Assembly (NCBI GenBank): GCA_016882585.1
Contig: VGPP01000034.1
Coordinates: 1-14,821 of the forward strand
Origin: Cyanobacteria bacterium M_surface_7_m2_037
GTDB taxonomy: Bacteria; Cyanobacteriota; Cyanobacteriia; PCC-6307; Cyanobiaceae
DNA: 14,821 nucleotides
Direction of reading: 5' to 3'
Below the pieces are notes generated by a model. That model searched no databases and had not been told where the DNA came from. It saw only the letters and a program-made list of their open reading frames with translations. Both the position numbers and the translations under genes were made by a program. Every line of letters begins with the position of its first letter. The stretch's first letter is position 1. This document shows positions 1-7,043 of the stretch, one piece after another.

Positions 1-2
1 AG

Positions 3-608
3 CGCATGCAGGGGCTGCGCATCTTCTGTGAACACCGCGACCCCCGCGCCCCGGCCTTACTGCTGCCCTTGCTCGAGGCGAGCTGCCCGATCCTGCGCAT
101 GAGCACGGTGTATGCCCTGGGCCGCAACCCGGATCTGCAGGCGGTCACCCCGCTGCTGGCCCTGCTTCAGAACGACAGCAACGGCTATGTGCGTAAAGCG
201 GTGGCCTGGAGCCTGAGCAGCTACCCGGATGCGCCGGTGATGAACCCCTTGATCCGCGCCCTGCAAACCGATATCGCCGCCGTGCGCCTCTGGGCGGCCA
301 GCTCCCTGGCGGATGCGGGCTCCACCGGGCTGGCCAAGGCCGATCAAGCGGCGGGTCAGCTGCTGCAAGCCCTGCGGATCGACAGCGAGGCGGCGGTGCG
401 CAGCAACAGCGCCTGGTCACTCGGGCGCCTCTATGGCGATCTGGTGGAGCCGCGCCAGCTGGAGGTGGTGGAATCGCTGCTCGGCGCCATGCTCCACGAC
501 GCGGATCTGGCGGTGCGCGATGAGGCCCGCCTGGCGCTTGAGCAGCTGGAAGACCCCGTGGTGCTGGAGCGGCTGCAGACCCTGGTGGATGAGGGGCTGC
601 TGAGCTGA
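3..608 (+). CDS. HEAT-repeat protein, probably cut by the window edge
   Basis: About 200 residues of helical HEAT repeats are visible, related in style to the CpcE/NblB phycobilin-lyase-like scaffold proteins of cyanobacteria. Repeats of about 30 residues run through the protein, recognisable by recurring patterns such as VRKAVAWSL, VRLWAASSLADAG, VRSNSAWSLGRL and VRDEARLALEQL. Such proteins usually bind other proteins or fold around a bilin-bearing subunit, but no catalytic residue can be named here. The first ATG in view is at base 6, but the frame is open to the edge and the sequence starts in the middle of a repeat, so the true start probably lies upstream. It ends 57 bases before the DUF2997 gene on the same strand and may share its transcript. 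The family is clear; the precise role is not. Confidence 0.8.
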   Translation, partial: RMQGLRIFCEHRDPRAPALLLPLLEASCPILRMSTVYALGRNPDLQAVTPLLALLQNDSNGYVRKAVAWSLSSYPDAPVMNPLIRALQTDIAAVRLWAASSLADAGSTGLAKADQAAGQLLQALRIDSEAAVRSNSAWSLGRLYGDLVEPRQLEVVESLLGAMLHDADLAVRDEARLALEQLEDPVVLERLQTLVDEGLLS

Positions 609-665
609 GCCCCCAGCTTCCGGGCAACGCGGCTAGCATCCGCGAAACCACGCCCCTGCCCGGGA

Positions 666-884
666 ATGGCTCAACAAACCATCCGCTTTCGGATCCGGCC
701 TGATGGCCGGGTAGAAGAGCTGGTGGAAGGCATCGCGGGCCGTGGTTGCGAGCAGCTCACCGAGCAGATCGAGGCCAAGCTTGGCAGCGTTCAGCAGCGC
801 CAGGCCACCTCAGAAGCTTTCCAGGCTTCCACTGCCGTGGTGACGCCCGAGCAGACCCAGACTCTTTCATCGCCGGTCTCCTGA
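666..884 (+). CDS. DUF2997 family small protein
   Basis: A 72-residue soluble protein beginning MAQQTIRFRIRPDGRVEE, the typical short beta-strand start of DUF2997. It keeps the pattern 'V.GI.G..C..LT..IE..LG' in the middle, with one cysteine near residue 28. The C-terminal third is polar and low in complexity. DUF2997 proteins are usually encoded directly before a DUF1257/Ycf35 gene, as here. The stop codon TGA at 882-884 shares its A with the next ATG (TGATG), so translation of the two is very likely coupled. Function is unknown. The start is supported by family length and by a purine-rich GGGA just before the ATG. Confidence 0.85.
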   Translation: MAQQTIRFRIRPDGRVEELVEGIAGRGCEQLTEQIEAKLGSVQQRQATSEAFQASTAVVTPEQTQTLSSPVS

Positions 885-1273
885 TGTCGCACTTCAGCAC
901 CGTTAAAACGGAATTGCGCGATCGCACAGCTCTGATCGACGCCCTGCGCGACCTGGGCCACGATCCCAGCGAAGGCGAGCGCCCCGTGCGCGGCTACCGC
1001 GGCCAGACCGTGCGGGCTGATCTGGCGGTGCTGGGTGACGAGGGAGGCGACATCGGGTTTCGCTGGAGCGAAGCCAGCGGCAGCTACGAGCTGGTGACCG
1101 ATCTCGACCTCTGGCGTCAGCCCATCCCGGTGGAGCGTTTCCTCGCCAAACTCACTCAGCGCTATGCCCTGCGCAGCATCCTTGCGGCCTCCAGCGCCGA
1201 AGGCTTCCAGGTGAGCGAGCAGCGCCAGGCTGCCGATGGTTCGATCGAGCTGGTGGTGACCCGCTGGGAGTGA
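884..1273 (+). CDS. ycf35: Ycf35-like protein, DUF1257
   Basis: A 129-residue protein beginning MSHFSTVKTELRDRTALIDAL, the hallmark N-terminus of DUF1257, the family that includes Ycf35 encoded in some algal plastids and in cyanobacteria. It has the usual middle segment 'RGYRGQTVRADLAV' and ends on 'ELVVTRWE'. The frame is open upstream, but the ATG at 884 matches the family start and overlaps the DUF2997 stop. The gene's own stop overlaps the GTG start of the ferredoxin by four bases. The tight packing of DUF2997, DUF1257 and ferredoxin suggests that the products act together, perhaps in a redox or iron-sulphur process. That is inference, since no biochemical role is firmly assigned to the family. 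Confidence 0.88.
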   Translation: MSHFSTVKTELRDRTALIDALRDLGHDPSEGERPVRGYRGQTVRADLAVLGDEGGDIGFRWSEASGSYELVTDLDLWRQPIPVERFLAKLTQRYALRSILAASSAEGFQVSEQRQAADGSIELVVTRWE

Positions 1274-1662
1274 GCATCGATCCTGCGGTTGCCTTCGCAG
1301 CCGCTGCAGCACCGGCAGCTGCTGTTTCCGGTCGGGAGCCTGTGCTCGGTGGTGCCTTGCGCCAGAAGGCCGTGTGGGTGGATGAAGCGGTGTGCATCGG
1401 CTGCCGCTACTGCACCCACGTGGCGGCCAACACCTTTCTGGTGGAGGAAGACTGGGGCCGCTCCAGAGCCATCCGCCAGGACGGCGACAGCACCGAGCGG
1501 ATCCAGGAAGCGATCGACACCTGCCCGGTGGATTGCATTCATTGGGTGAGCTACGAGGAGCTGCCCGAGCTGGAGGAGCAGACCCGCCATCAGGAGCTCC
1601 AGCCTTTGGGCTTGCCCACGCCATCGCGGCCGCGGCGCACCCTGCCCCGCGCCCACGCCTGA
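1270..1662 (+). CDS. 4Fe-4S ferredoxin
   Basis: A 130-residue protein with one cluster-binding motif: Cys42, Cys45, Cys48 (CIGCRYC) and Cys85 followed by proline (TCPVDC). An extra cysteine sits at position 89. This fits a single [4Fe-4S] cluster in a one-electron carrier. The first 30 residues are alanine-rich and outside the fold. The C-terminal 30 residues are polar and rich in proline and arginine. The start is GTG at 1270, chosen because it makes the four-base GTGA overlap with the DUF1257 stop and because no ATG lies before the motif. The TGA stop shares a base with the ATG of the aldo/keto reductase. The likely partner is one of the products encoded beside it, which is inferred from position only. 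Confidence 0.88.
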   Translation: MSIDPAVAFAAAAAPAAAVSGREPVLGGALRQKAVWVDEAVCIGCRYCTHVAANTFLVEEDWGRSRAIRQDGDSTERIQEAIDTCPVDCIHWVSYEELPELEEQTRHQELQPLGLPTPSRPRRTLPRAHA

Positions 1663-2858
1663 TGCTGCCGGTTCGCCGCTTTGGCCGCACGGAGCTGCCG
1701 ATGCCCGTGCTCTCCCTCGGAGGCATGCGCTTTCAGCAGAGCTGGAACGATCTGCCCCCTGATCAGATCAGCGCCGAGAGCCAGGCCAATCTGCGCGCCA
1801 CCCTGGAGGCGGCGGTGGCGGCCGGATTTCGGCATGTGGAAACCGCGCGCCACTACGGCAGTTCCGAGCGGCAACTGGGTTGGTTGCTGCCCCAGGTGCC
1901 CGATCCCGGCCGCATCCTCCAAACCAAGGTGCCGCCCCAGGCCGACCCTGCCGCTTTTGAAGCCGAACTGCGGCTGAGCTTTGAGCGGCTGGCGGTGCCG
2001 CGGGTGGATTTGCTCGCCATTCATGGCCTCAACCTGCCCGAGCATCTCGAGCAAACGCTGCGGCCCGGGGGCTGCCTGGAGGTGGTGCGGCGCTGGCAGG
2101 CGGAGGGCCGCGTGGGCTCGGTGGGCTTCTCCACCCATGGCCCCCTGCCGTTGATCGTGGAAGCGATCAACAGCGGCGCCTTTGATTACGTGAACCTGCA
2201 TTGGTATTTCATCCGGCAGGACAATCACCCGGCGATCGAGGCGGCCATCGCCCAGGACATGGGCGTGTTTGTGATCAGCCCCACCGATAAAGGCGGCCAC
2301 TTGCACACGCCCTCACCGCTGTTGCGGGAGCTGTGCGCGCCGCTGCATCCGATCGTGTTCAACGACCTCTTCTGCTTGAGCGCTCCCGGCATCCACACCA
2401 TCAGCGTGGGCGCGGCGCGGCCGGAGGATCTGGAGCTGCATCTGCAGGCGGTGCAGCTGTTGCCTCAGGCCGCGCAGCTGTTGCCTCCGATCGTGGCCCG
2501 GCTGGAGCAGGTGCGCCGCGAGGTGCTCGGTGAGGCGTGGCTATCCAGCTGGCAGCAGGGGTTGCCCGCCTGGCAGGACACCCCGGGCCAGATCAATCTG
2601 CCCACCCTGCTCTGGCTGCACAACCTGGTGGAGGCCTGGGGCCTGGAGGGCTATGCCAAAGCCCGCTATGGCCTGCTCGGGGCTGGCAGCCATTGGTTCC
2701 CCGGGGCCAATGCCGATGCCCTCGATCAGAGCGTGAGCGAAGCGGAGCTGAAGCAGGCGCTGGCCGCCAGCCCCTGGGCCGATCAGATCCCGCAGCTGCT
2801 GAGGGATCTGCGTCAGCGGGTGGGTGGCGCCAGCACGCGCCGGCTGATGGACAACTGA
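1662..2858 (+). CDS. aldo/keto reductase family protein
   Basis: A 398-residue protein of the aldo/keto reductase superfamily, NAD(P)H-dependent oxidoreductases with a TIM-barrel fold. The catalytic tetrad is visible as Glu60, Tyr65 (ETARHYGSSE), Lys89 (QTKVPP) and His121 (AIHGLN). The usual Asp is Glu here. Barrel strands continue through 'VGSVGFSTHG', 'YVNLHWYF', 'GVFVISPTDKGG' and 'TISVGAARPEDLE'. The C-terminal 110 residues (for example 'INLPTLLWLHNLVEAW' and 'GSHWFPG') resemble the tail of COG1453-type reductases that carry a ferredoxin domain, but the cysteine cluster is absent. The ATG at 1662 overlaps the ferredoxin stop (TGATG); the frame is open upstream but only as a shadow of the ferredoxin gene. 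The substrate cannot be told. The stop lies 7 bases from the convergent rsmG stop. Confidence 0.9.
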   Translation: MLPVRRFGRTELPMPVLSLGGMRFQQSWNDLPPDQISAESQANLRATLEAAVAAGFRHVETARHYGSSERQLGWLLPQVPDPGRILQTKVPPQADPAAFEAELRLSFERLAVPRVDLLAIHGLNLPEHLEQTLRPGGCLEVVRRWQAEGRVGSVGFSTHGPLPLIVEAINSGAFDYVNLHWYFIRQDNHPAIEAAIAQDMGVFVISPTDKGGHLHTPSPLLRELCAPLHPIVFNDLFCLSAPGIHTISVGAARPEDLELHLQAVQLLPQAAQLLPPIVARLEQVRREVLGEAWLSSWQQGLPAWQDTPGQINLPTLLWLHNLVEAWGLEGYAKARYGLLGAGSHWFPGANADALDQSVSEAELKQALAASPWADQIPQLLRDLRQRVGGASTRRLMDN

Positions 2859-2865
2859 ACCCGGC

Positions 2866-3630
2866 TCAAGCCACGCCGCTGCTCTGCCCGAGCGGGAATT
2901 TGCTGGGGATCCCCACGGCGCGTGGGTAGCCCTTGGGGCAGGCGGCATTGGCGGCAACAAAGAGGGCGGTGCGCTGGCCGCGGCCGGCGGGCAGTTCCCG
3001 CTGCTCGCAGCGCTGGATGTCAGCGCGCAGCAGCTGCAGGGCGCGCTCCAGGTCGCCTTGGTCGTCCGCCGTCCACTGGCCGCGGTAGAGCAGGGCCTGG
3101 CCGCCGGGCTTGAGCAGCGGCACCAGGTATTCGGCCACCACTGGTGCGGCCGCCACGGCGCGCGCCATGGCCAGATCGAACTGGCCGCGGCAGTGGCCGT
3201 GGCGGCCGGTGAGTTCCACCCGCTCGCAGCGCAGCTGCACCCGTTCCGCCAAGCCCAGGGCCGCGGCCATCGCCTGCACAGCCTGGGTTTTACGCCCCAC
3301 GGAATCCACCAGGGTGAGCTGCGCCTGCGGCAGGGCAATCGCCACCGCCAGCCCCGGGAAGCCGCCGCCCGTGCCCACATCGATGCAGCGCAGCGGCGCC
3401 TGGGCTTGCTCATGCAGCAGCTGCCGCAGCGGCCAGAGGCTGTCGAACACCTGGGCGATCCAGAAGTCGTCGCCCTCCACCAGGCGGGTGAGGTTCACGC
3501 GGCTGTTCCAGCTGCGCAGTTCCTCCTGCAGCTGCAGCAGCTGTTGCAGCTGCTCTGGGCTCGGCTGCCAGCCCAGCTCCTGCCAGAGGGCGGTGTCGGG
3601 TGTGGCAGCGGGCATCCCCTCGAGCGGCAT
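2866..3630 (-). CDS. rsmG: 16S rRNA 7-methylguanosine methyltransferase RsmG (GidB)
   Basis: A 254-residue SAM-dependent methyltransferase that makes m7G in the 530 loop of 16S rRNA (G527 in E. coli numbering). The conserved signature is present: 'WNSRVNLTRL' at residues 41-50, the SAM-binding 'IDVGTGGGFPG' around 83-93, 'LVDSVGRKTQAV', and the later 'ARAVA' segment. The chosen start is the ATG ending at 3630, because an AGGAG lies five bases before it on the minus strand; an upstream frame reaches 3687 but has no such site. The C-terminus is a little longer than in E. coli RsmG (207 residues). The gene is convergent with the reductase and divergent from the J-domain gene, with 43 bases between the two starts. 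Confidence 0.94.
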   Translation of the reverse strand: MPLEGMPAATPDTALWQELGWQPSPEQLQQLLQLQEELRSWNSRVNLTRLVEGDDFWIAQVFDSLWPLRQLLHEQAQAPLRCIDVGTGGGFPGLAVAIALPQAQLTLVDSVGRKTQAVQAMAAALGLAERVQLRCERVELTGRHGHCRGQFDLAMARAVAAAPVVAEYLVPLLKPGGQALLYRGQWTADDQGDLERALQLLRADIQRCEQRELPAGRGQRTALFVAANAACPKGYPRAVGIPSKFPLGQSSGVA

Positions 3631-3673
3631 TGTCTCCTGCTCTCTAGGATCCCCCACACCCGGTGCCGCGCTG

Positions 3674-4186
3674 GTGGCAGCTGCCAATCACTACGAGCTG
3701 CTGCAGATCGCCCCGGACGCCTCGCCGCAGGAGCTGCGCCAGGCGTTTCGCCGGCTGAGCAAGCGCTACCACCCCGATACCACCGATCTGCCGGCCGAGC
3801 AGGCCGAGGAGGCGTTCCGCCAACTGCAGCAGGCCTATCTCACCCTGAGTGATCCGGAGCGCCGTCAGGCCTACAACAGCAGCCTGCAGCCCGCCACGGC
3901 GCTGCGGCGGCCGGTGCGGCTGAGCGTGCCCCAACCGGCGCCGGTGCGGCGGGCCCTCTCCGGCGGGGAATGGTTCGCGCTGCTGCTGCTGGGCCTGGCC
4001 GTGGTGTTCAGCCTGGTGCTGGGCGTGGGCCTGGCCTGGGCCCGTGGCACCGAGTTGTTGCGGGAGCCCAGCTGGTGGCCGGGCGGCGAGCAGACTGCTC
4101 AGACTCTTCTGCCCTCCCCTGCTGCGGATGTCGTCCCTGCCGCCCCCTCAGGCGCCGCTGTACAACCATCCGTTACCGGCCCTTGA
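3674..4186 (+). CDS. membrane-anchored J-domain (DnaJ-like) protein
   Basis: A 170-residue protein with an N-terminal J-domain (about residues 6-67: 'NHYELLQIAPDAS', then the HPD motif at 33-35, then 'AYLTLSDPERRQAYN'), which would stimulate the ATPase of a DnaK/Hsp70 partner. It lacks the zinc-finger and C-terminal substrate domains of true DnaJ. One strongly hydrophobic segment at about 100-123 (FALLLLGLAVVFSLVLG) should anchor it in a membrane, followed by a proline- and alanine-rich tail. The start is GTG at 3674, since the long open frame upstream is only the antisense of rsmG and the J-domain begins four residues later. The last 59 bases overlap the DUF3143 gene in another frame. The client protein is unknown. 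Confidence 0.85.
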   Translation: MAAANHYELLQIAPDASPQELRQAFRRLSKRYHPDTTDLPAEQAEEAFRQLQQAYLTLSDPERRQAYNSSLQPATALRRPVRLSVPQPAPVRRALSGGEWFALLLLGLAVVFSLVLGVGLAWARGTELLREPSWWPGGEQTAQTLLPSPAADVVPAAPSGAAVQPSVTGP

Positions 4187-4394
4187 ACAGTGGCTCAGGG
4201 ATCTGGGAGCCGTGCAGCACGGGCCCCATTCCTGTCTCTGGGATCTGGAGCTGGGGGGCTGGAGCGCCCAGATCGAACTGGAGGTGGAGGAGCTGAGCAT
4301 CCGCTGGCACGCCGCTGGGGCGCCGGTGGAGCGCCACTTCCCCTATGGCTTCAGCCGCGCCGATGTGGAAGCGGCGATTCTCGCCGGACCCTGA
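4128..4394 (+). CDS. DUF3143 family protein
   Basis: An 88-residue soluble protein recognised as DUF3143, common in cyanobacteria: 'PLYNHPLPALEQWLRDLGA' near the start, 'CLWDLELGGWSAQIELEVEEL' in the middle, and 'PYGFSRADVEAAILAGP' at the end. No catalytic motif is evident; the pattern suggests a small alpha/beta fold. The ATG at 4128 starts inside the J-domain gene, 59 bases before its stop, so translation of the two is probably coupled. This pairing suggests a shared task, for example a J-protein cofactor, but that is inference from position. Confidence 0.85.
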   Translation: MSSLPPPQAPLYNHPLPALEQWLRDLGAVQHGPHSCLWDLELGGWSAQIELEVEELSIRWHAAGAPVERHFPYGFSRADVEAAILAGP

Positions 4395-4428
4395 CGCCCT
4401 CCTGACAGGAGCGCCGATCGCCGCCAGC

Positions 4429-4734
4429 ATGGGAACACCATCGCGGGGCCTGATGGACAGCTCCTCCCACCGCCAGCCGCAGGTGTCGAACCGCTTCCTG
4501 CAGCCCGAACAGCTCGCCCCGCCTCAGGCTGGCCGCGCCTGGAGCCTCACCGAGGTGTTCGCGGAAGGCCAGTGGCAGAGCGTGCGGGTGCAGCTTGAAG
4601 CGCGGGGCTGGAATGCCCTGCAGATCGAGCAGATCCACGATCAGCTGCGGCAGGGCTGGCCCCTGGCGCTGGCCGAAAACAATGTGGCCGTGATCAGCGG
4701 GCACTGCCCGATCAAGGCGCGCCGCTTGCACTGA
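4429..4734 (+). CDS. hypothetical protein, about 101 residues
   Basis: I do not recognise a named family. The protein is soluble, with a polar N-terminus rich in Pro, Gln and Ser (residues about 10-36). A more ordered part follows: 'WSLTEVFAEGQWQSVRVQLEARGW' and an amphipathic helix 'ALQIEQIHDQLRQGWPL'. The end is basic, 'GHCPIKARRLH'. The start is uncertain: ATG at 4429 is given, ATG at 4453 would remove 8 residues, and ATG at 4345 would overlap DUF3143. An AGGAG at 4407-4411 is rather far from 4429. It follows DUF3143 on the same strand by 34 bases and is probably the last gene of that small operon. It ends 16 bases before the convergent 54-codon gene. Confidence 0.65.
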   Translation: MGTPSRGLMDSSSHRQPQVSNRFLQPEQLAPPQAGRAWSLTEVFAEGQWQSVRVQLEARGWNALQIEQIHDQLRQGWPLALAENNVAVISGHCPIKARRLH

Positions 4735-4750
4735 TCTCAGCCGGCGCGCT

Positions 4751-4915
4751 TCAGAGCTTGCGCTTGCACACTTCGCTCTGCTCTTCCCCCGGGGTGGAGA
4801 AGGGTCCGCAGCTGAACCAGCGCACCATCGACACTTCGATGTCGGTGAACAGCACAAGGATGCCGGCGCAGAGGGCGGCAACGGCGGCGCTGATTGCAAC
4901 GTGGGAGCCTTTCAT
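4751..4915 (-). CDS. small membrane protein, 54 residues, end of the biotin operon
   Basis: A short gene of 55 codons including the stop. The peptide starts MKGSHVAISAAVAALCAGIL, giving one N-terminal transmembrane segment at about residues 5-24. A short loop 'FTDIEVSMVRWFSCGPF' and a charged tail ending KRKL follow. Cysteines stand at 16, 36 and 50, the last two in the part outside the membrane. The ATG at 4915 lies 13 bases after the bioD stop on the same strand, so it is likely co-transcribed with the biotin genes. No strong ribosome site is seen. I do not recognise the family. A lipoprotein or signal peptide is possible but no clear cleavage site is visible. Support comes from its composition and operon position. 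Confidence 0.6.
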   Translation of the reverse strand: MKGSHVAISAAVAALCAGILVLFTDIEVSMVRWFSCGPFSTPGEEQSEVCKRKL

Positions 4916-4928
4916 GCACCGGGGTGTG

Positions 4929-5582
4929 TCATGCCTGGAGCTTATGGGAGAGCTCCAGCTCCTGCCATTGCTCTTGCAATGTGTCGGCGTTGATCGCCGC
5001 CAGTGGTGAGAGGCAGCCCAGCATCGGAACGCCCCCGAGCTGCTCGAGGGTGCTCAGGTTGTTGGCATGGGCCGGGCCATTGAGCAGCACCCCCACCACC
5101 GGGATCTGCCGCTGCCGCAGGGCCTCCAGCGAGAGCAGGGTGTGATTGAGGGTGCCCAAACCGCTGCGCGCCACCAGCAGCACCGGCAGCTGCCAGCGCT
5201 GGATCTGCTCGATCTGCAACAGATCAAGGCGAAGGGGCACCAGCAAGCCACCCGCGGTTTCCACCACCAAGGGGCCTTGGTGCGGCGGCAGCTGCAGGCG
5301 ATCGGGATCCAGCGGAGGGCCGGGCTGCTCAGGATCACCGCTCTCCAGGGTGCTGGCCCAGTGGGGGGACACTGGCGCCGCCAGCCGGTAGGCCTCCGGG
5401 ATGATTCGCTCGGCCGGCAGCTGGAGCCAGCGCTGCACCCGGTTGCGATCGCCTTCGCCATCCTCGAGGCCGCATTGCACCGGCTTCCAGTAGTGGGCCC
5501 CGAGCCCCTGCACCAGCAGGGCGCTCACCACGGTTTTGCCCACCTCGGTGTCGGTGCCGCACACCACCAGGCGGTTGGTCAT
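4929..5582 (-). CDS. bioD: ATP-dependent dethiobiotin synthetase BioD
   Basis: A 217-residue enzyme that closes the ureido ring of dethiobiotin from 7,8-diaminopelargonate, CO2 and ATP in the cytoplasm. It has the P-loop 'GTDTEVGKT' (9-17), the catalytic Lys33 region 'YWKPVQCG', and 'VETAGGLLVPL' (107-117), where many homologues have EGAGG. The ATG at 5582 makes an ATGA overlap of four bases with the bioC stop, so the start is firm although the frame is open further upstream. Its length is normal for the family. It is the fourth gene of the bioF-esterase-bioC-bioD operon. Confidence 0.93.
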   Translation of the reverse strand: MTNRLVVCGTDTEVGKTVVSALLVQGLGAHYWKPVQCGLEDGEGDRNRVQRWLQLPAERIIPEAYRLAAPVSPHWASTLESGDPEQPGPPLDPDRLQLPPHQGPLVVETAGGLLVPLRLDLLQIEQIQRWQLPVLLVARSGLGTLNHTLLSLEALRQRQIPVVGVLLNGPAHANNLSTLEQLGGVPMLGCLSPLAAINADTLQEQWQELELSHKLQA

Positions 5583-6349
5583 CGCTTTTGCCCCACCATC
5601 ACCAGCACCTGCCACACGATGGCGTGCTCCGGCCCCGGCCAGTGGCGGATCAGCTGCCGCAGTGCACCCGGTTGCAGACGAGCGGCGGGGCTGGCCTGGG
5701 CGCCGATCGCTTTGATCTGATGCAGGAACGGCCGGGCGCCCCGGTTGGGGCGGCTGAAGCGCAGCAGTTGGCTGTGGTGCAGCTGCAGAGCGCTGGCGGC
5801 GCATTGCTGCAAGGCCGCGGCATCCGGCAGGGGTAGGGCCGTGCAAGGCACCCCCGCGGCGGCGGCGGCCTGATGCCAGATCCGGAAGCTGCCCCGGCAG
5901 GGCACGGCCAGCAGCAGCGCTCCATCGGGACGCAGCGCGTTGCACCAGCGGGTCACCTGCTGCGCGGGCTGCTCGAGCCACTGCAGCGCGAAGCTCGAGG
6001 CCAGCAGGGAGGAACCCTTCAGCTCCTCCGGTAACCCCGCGTTGAGGTTCCAGAGGCGTTGCAGGGCTGGCCCCGGGCTGGACTCCTGCGCGAGCAGAGC
6101 CTCGCAGGCATCGAGGCGCAGCAGCGAGGGCCCGCCCAGCTGGGCTTCGATGGCGCGGGCGAGCAGGCCACTGCCGGCGCCCAAATCGGCGCGCGGCCCC
6201 GGCGGCAAGGCGGAGGCCAGCGGCCGCGCCAGGCGGGCCAACCGGGCGGCTACCGCGGTCTGAAGGCTGGCGTTGCTCTGGTAGGTCGCTGCTCCGCCCC
6301 TGAAGCAGCGCTCCACCCGCGTGCTGAAGGCTGGATCAGGGCTGCGCAT
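5579..6349 (-). CDS. bioC: malonyl-ACP O-methyltransferase BioC
   Basis: A 256-residue SAM-dependent methyltransferase. BioC methylates malonyl-ACP so that the fatty-acid synthesis enzymes can build the pimelate moiety. The sequence shows the BioC-type N-terminus 'RVERCFRGGAATYQSNASLQ' (11-30), SAM motif I 'ADLGAGSGLL' (54-63), and the characteristic 'SSFALQWLE' (118-126), followed by 'LRPDGALLLAVP'. The start at 6349 (MRSPDPAFS) is preferred because it stands just before the conserved region and overlaps the esterase gene by only 14 bases. The frame is open upstream to 6433. Its position between the esterase and bioD fits the biotin pathway. Confidence 0.88.
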   Translation of the reverse strand: MRSPDPAFSTRVERCFRGGAATYQSNASLQTAVAARLARLARPLASALPPGPRADLGAGSGLLARAIEAQLGGPSLLRLDACEALLAQESSPGPALQRLWNLNAGLPEELKGSSLLASSFALQWLEQPAQQVTRWCNALRPDGALLLAVPCRGSFRIWHQAAAAAGVPCTALPLPDAAALQQCAASALQLHHSQLLRFSRPNRGARPFLHQIKAIGAQASPAARLQPGALRQLIRHWPGPEHAIVWQVLVMVGQKR

Positions 6350-7043
6350 CGGCGATCCACTCCACAACCCGTGCGGCCAGCGTGGGATCGAGCAGGCAGT
6401 GGCCCGCTGGTTCCAGGCTCCACACCTGGGCATTGGGCAGCTGTGCCCGCAGGGCAGCGCGGCTGGCGGGGTGCACGATGCGGTCGTCGGCCGCTTCCAC
6501 GATCAAGGCCCTTGCCCCTTCTGGGTAGCCAGGAGGCAGCCCGGCGCTGTTGGCAAGCCGCTCCAGATCCTCCAGCAAGCGTTCGCGCCCCGTGGCTGTA
6601 ATGCCTTGCTCCAGGGGGCCGAGCGGTAGGGCCGAGGGCGGGAAGGGCGCGGCCGCTTCCCGGAAGAAATCCCGCAGCTGAGCTGTGGTGTCGCCGCTGG
6701 AGATGCGCTGGCCCATGGCCTGCAGGGCCGCGCGAATGCTGCGCCCTTGCCGCCCTGGGGGTGCAAACGCCGCAAAGCTGGCAAGCCAAACCGCGCTGGT
6801 GGCCTCGGCCCACACCGCAGCCGGCAGCAGATGGGGCCCCATGGAATGGCCGATCACCACGCGCTGCTGAGCCTGGGGATCCCAGCTGGGTTGCTTGGGC
6901 GGCAGGGTGCCGTAGCCGCGTTCCGCGGCGCTGAAGTGCCAGCCGCGGGATGCGGCGAGCTCGGCCCAGGGCTGCCAGGCGCGGCAATCGCCTGCCCAGC
7001 CGTGCACGGCGATCAGCTGGGTGGTGCAGGCCGCCTGGCTCAT
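6336..7043 (-). CDS. bioK: alpha/beta hydrolase, pimeloyl-ACP methyl ester esterase of the BioK/BioH type
   Basis: A 235-residue alpha/beta hydrolase. It has the oxyanion-hole motif 'VHGWAG' (13-18), the nucleophile elbow 'GHSMG' with Ser67, an acidic residue at 'EAADDRIV' (Asp186 or Asp187), and His215 in 'EPAGHCLLDP'. In the bio cluster it should cleave the methyl ester of pimeloyl-ACP to end chain growth. Marine picocyanobacteria are known to use a distinct esterase, BioK, in place of BioH, and the location between bioF and bioC matches it. I assign BioK by context and motif rather than by alignment. The ATG at 7043 overlaps the bioF stop by four bases. A generic BioH-like or BioG-like enzyme cannot be excluded. 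Confidence 0.72.
   Translation of the reverse strand: MSQAACTTQLIAVHGWAGDCRAWQPWAELAASRGWHFSAAERGYGTLPPKQPSWDPQAQQRVVIGHSMGPHLLPAAVWAEATSAVWLASFAAFAPPGRQGRSIRAALQAMGQRISSGDTTAQLRDFFREAAAPFPPSALPLGPLEQGITATGRERLLEDLERLANSAGLPPGYPEGARALIVEAADDRIVHPASRAALRAQLPNAQVWSLEPAGHCLLDPTLAARVVEWIADAQP

Noticed and set aside
791..1726. Minus-strand open frame of 311 codons opposite Ycf35, ferredoxin and reductase
   Set aside because: The plus-strand genes have clear families and coupled starts; this frame has shadow composition and no domain.
3058..3852. Plus-strand open frame of 264 codons across rsmG and the J-domain gene
   Set aside because: It is antisense to rsmG, whose methyltransferase motifs are unambiguous, and enters the J-domain gene out of frame.
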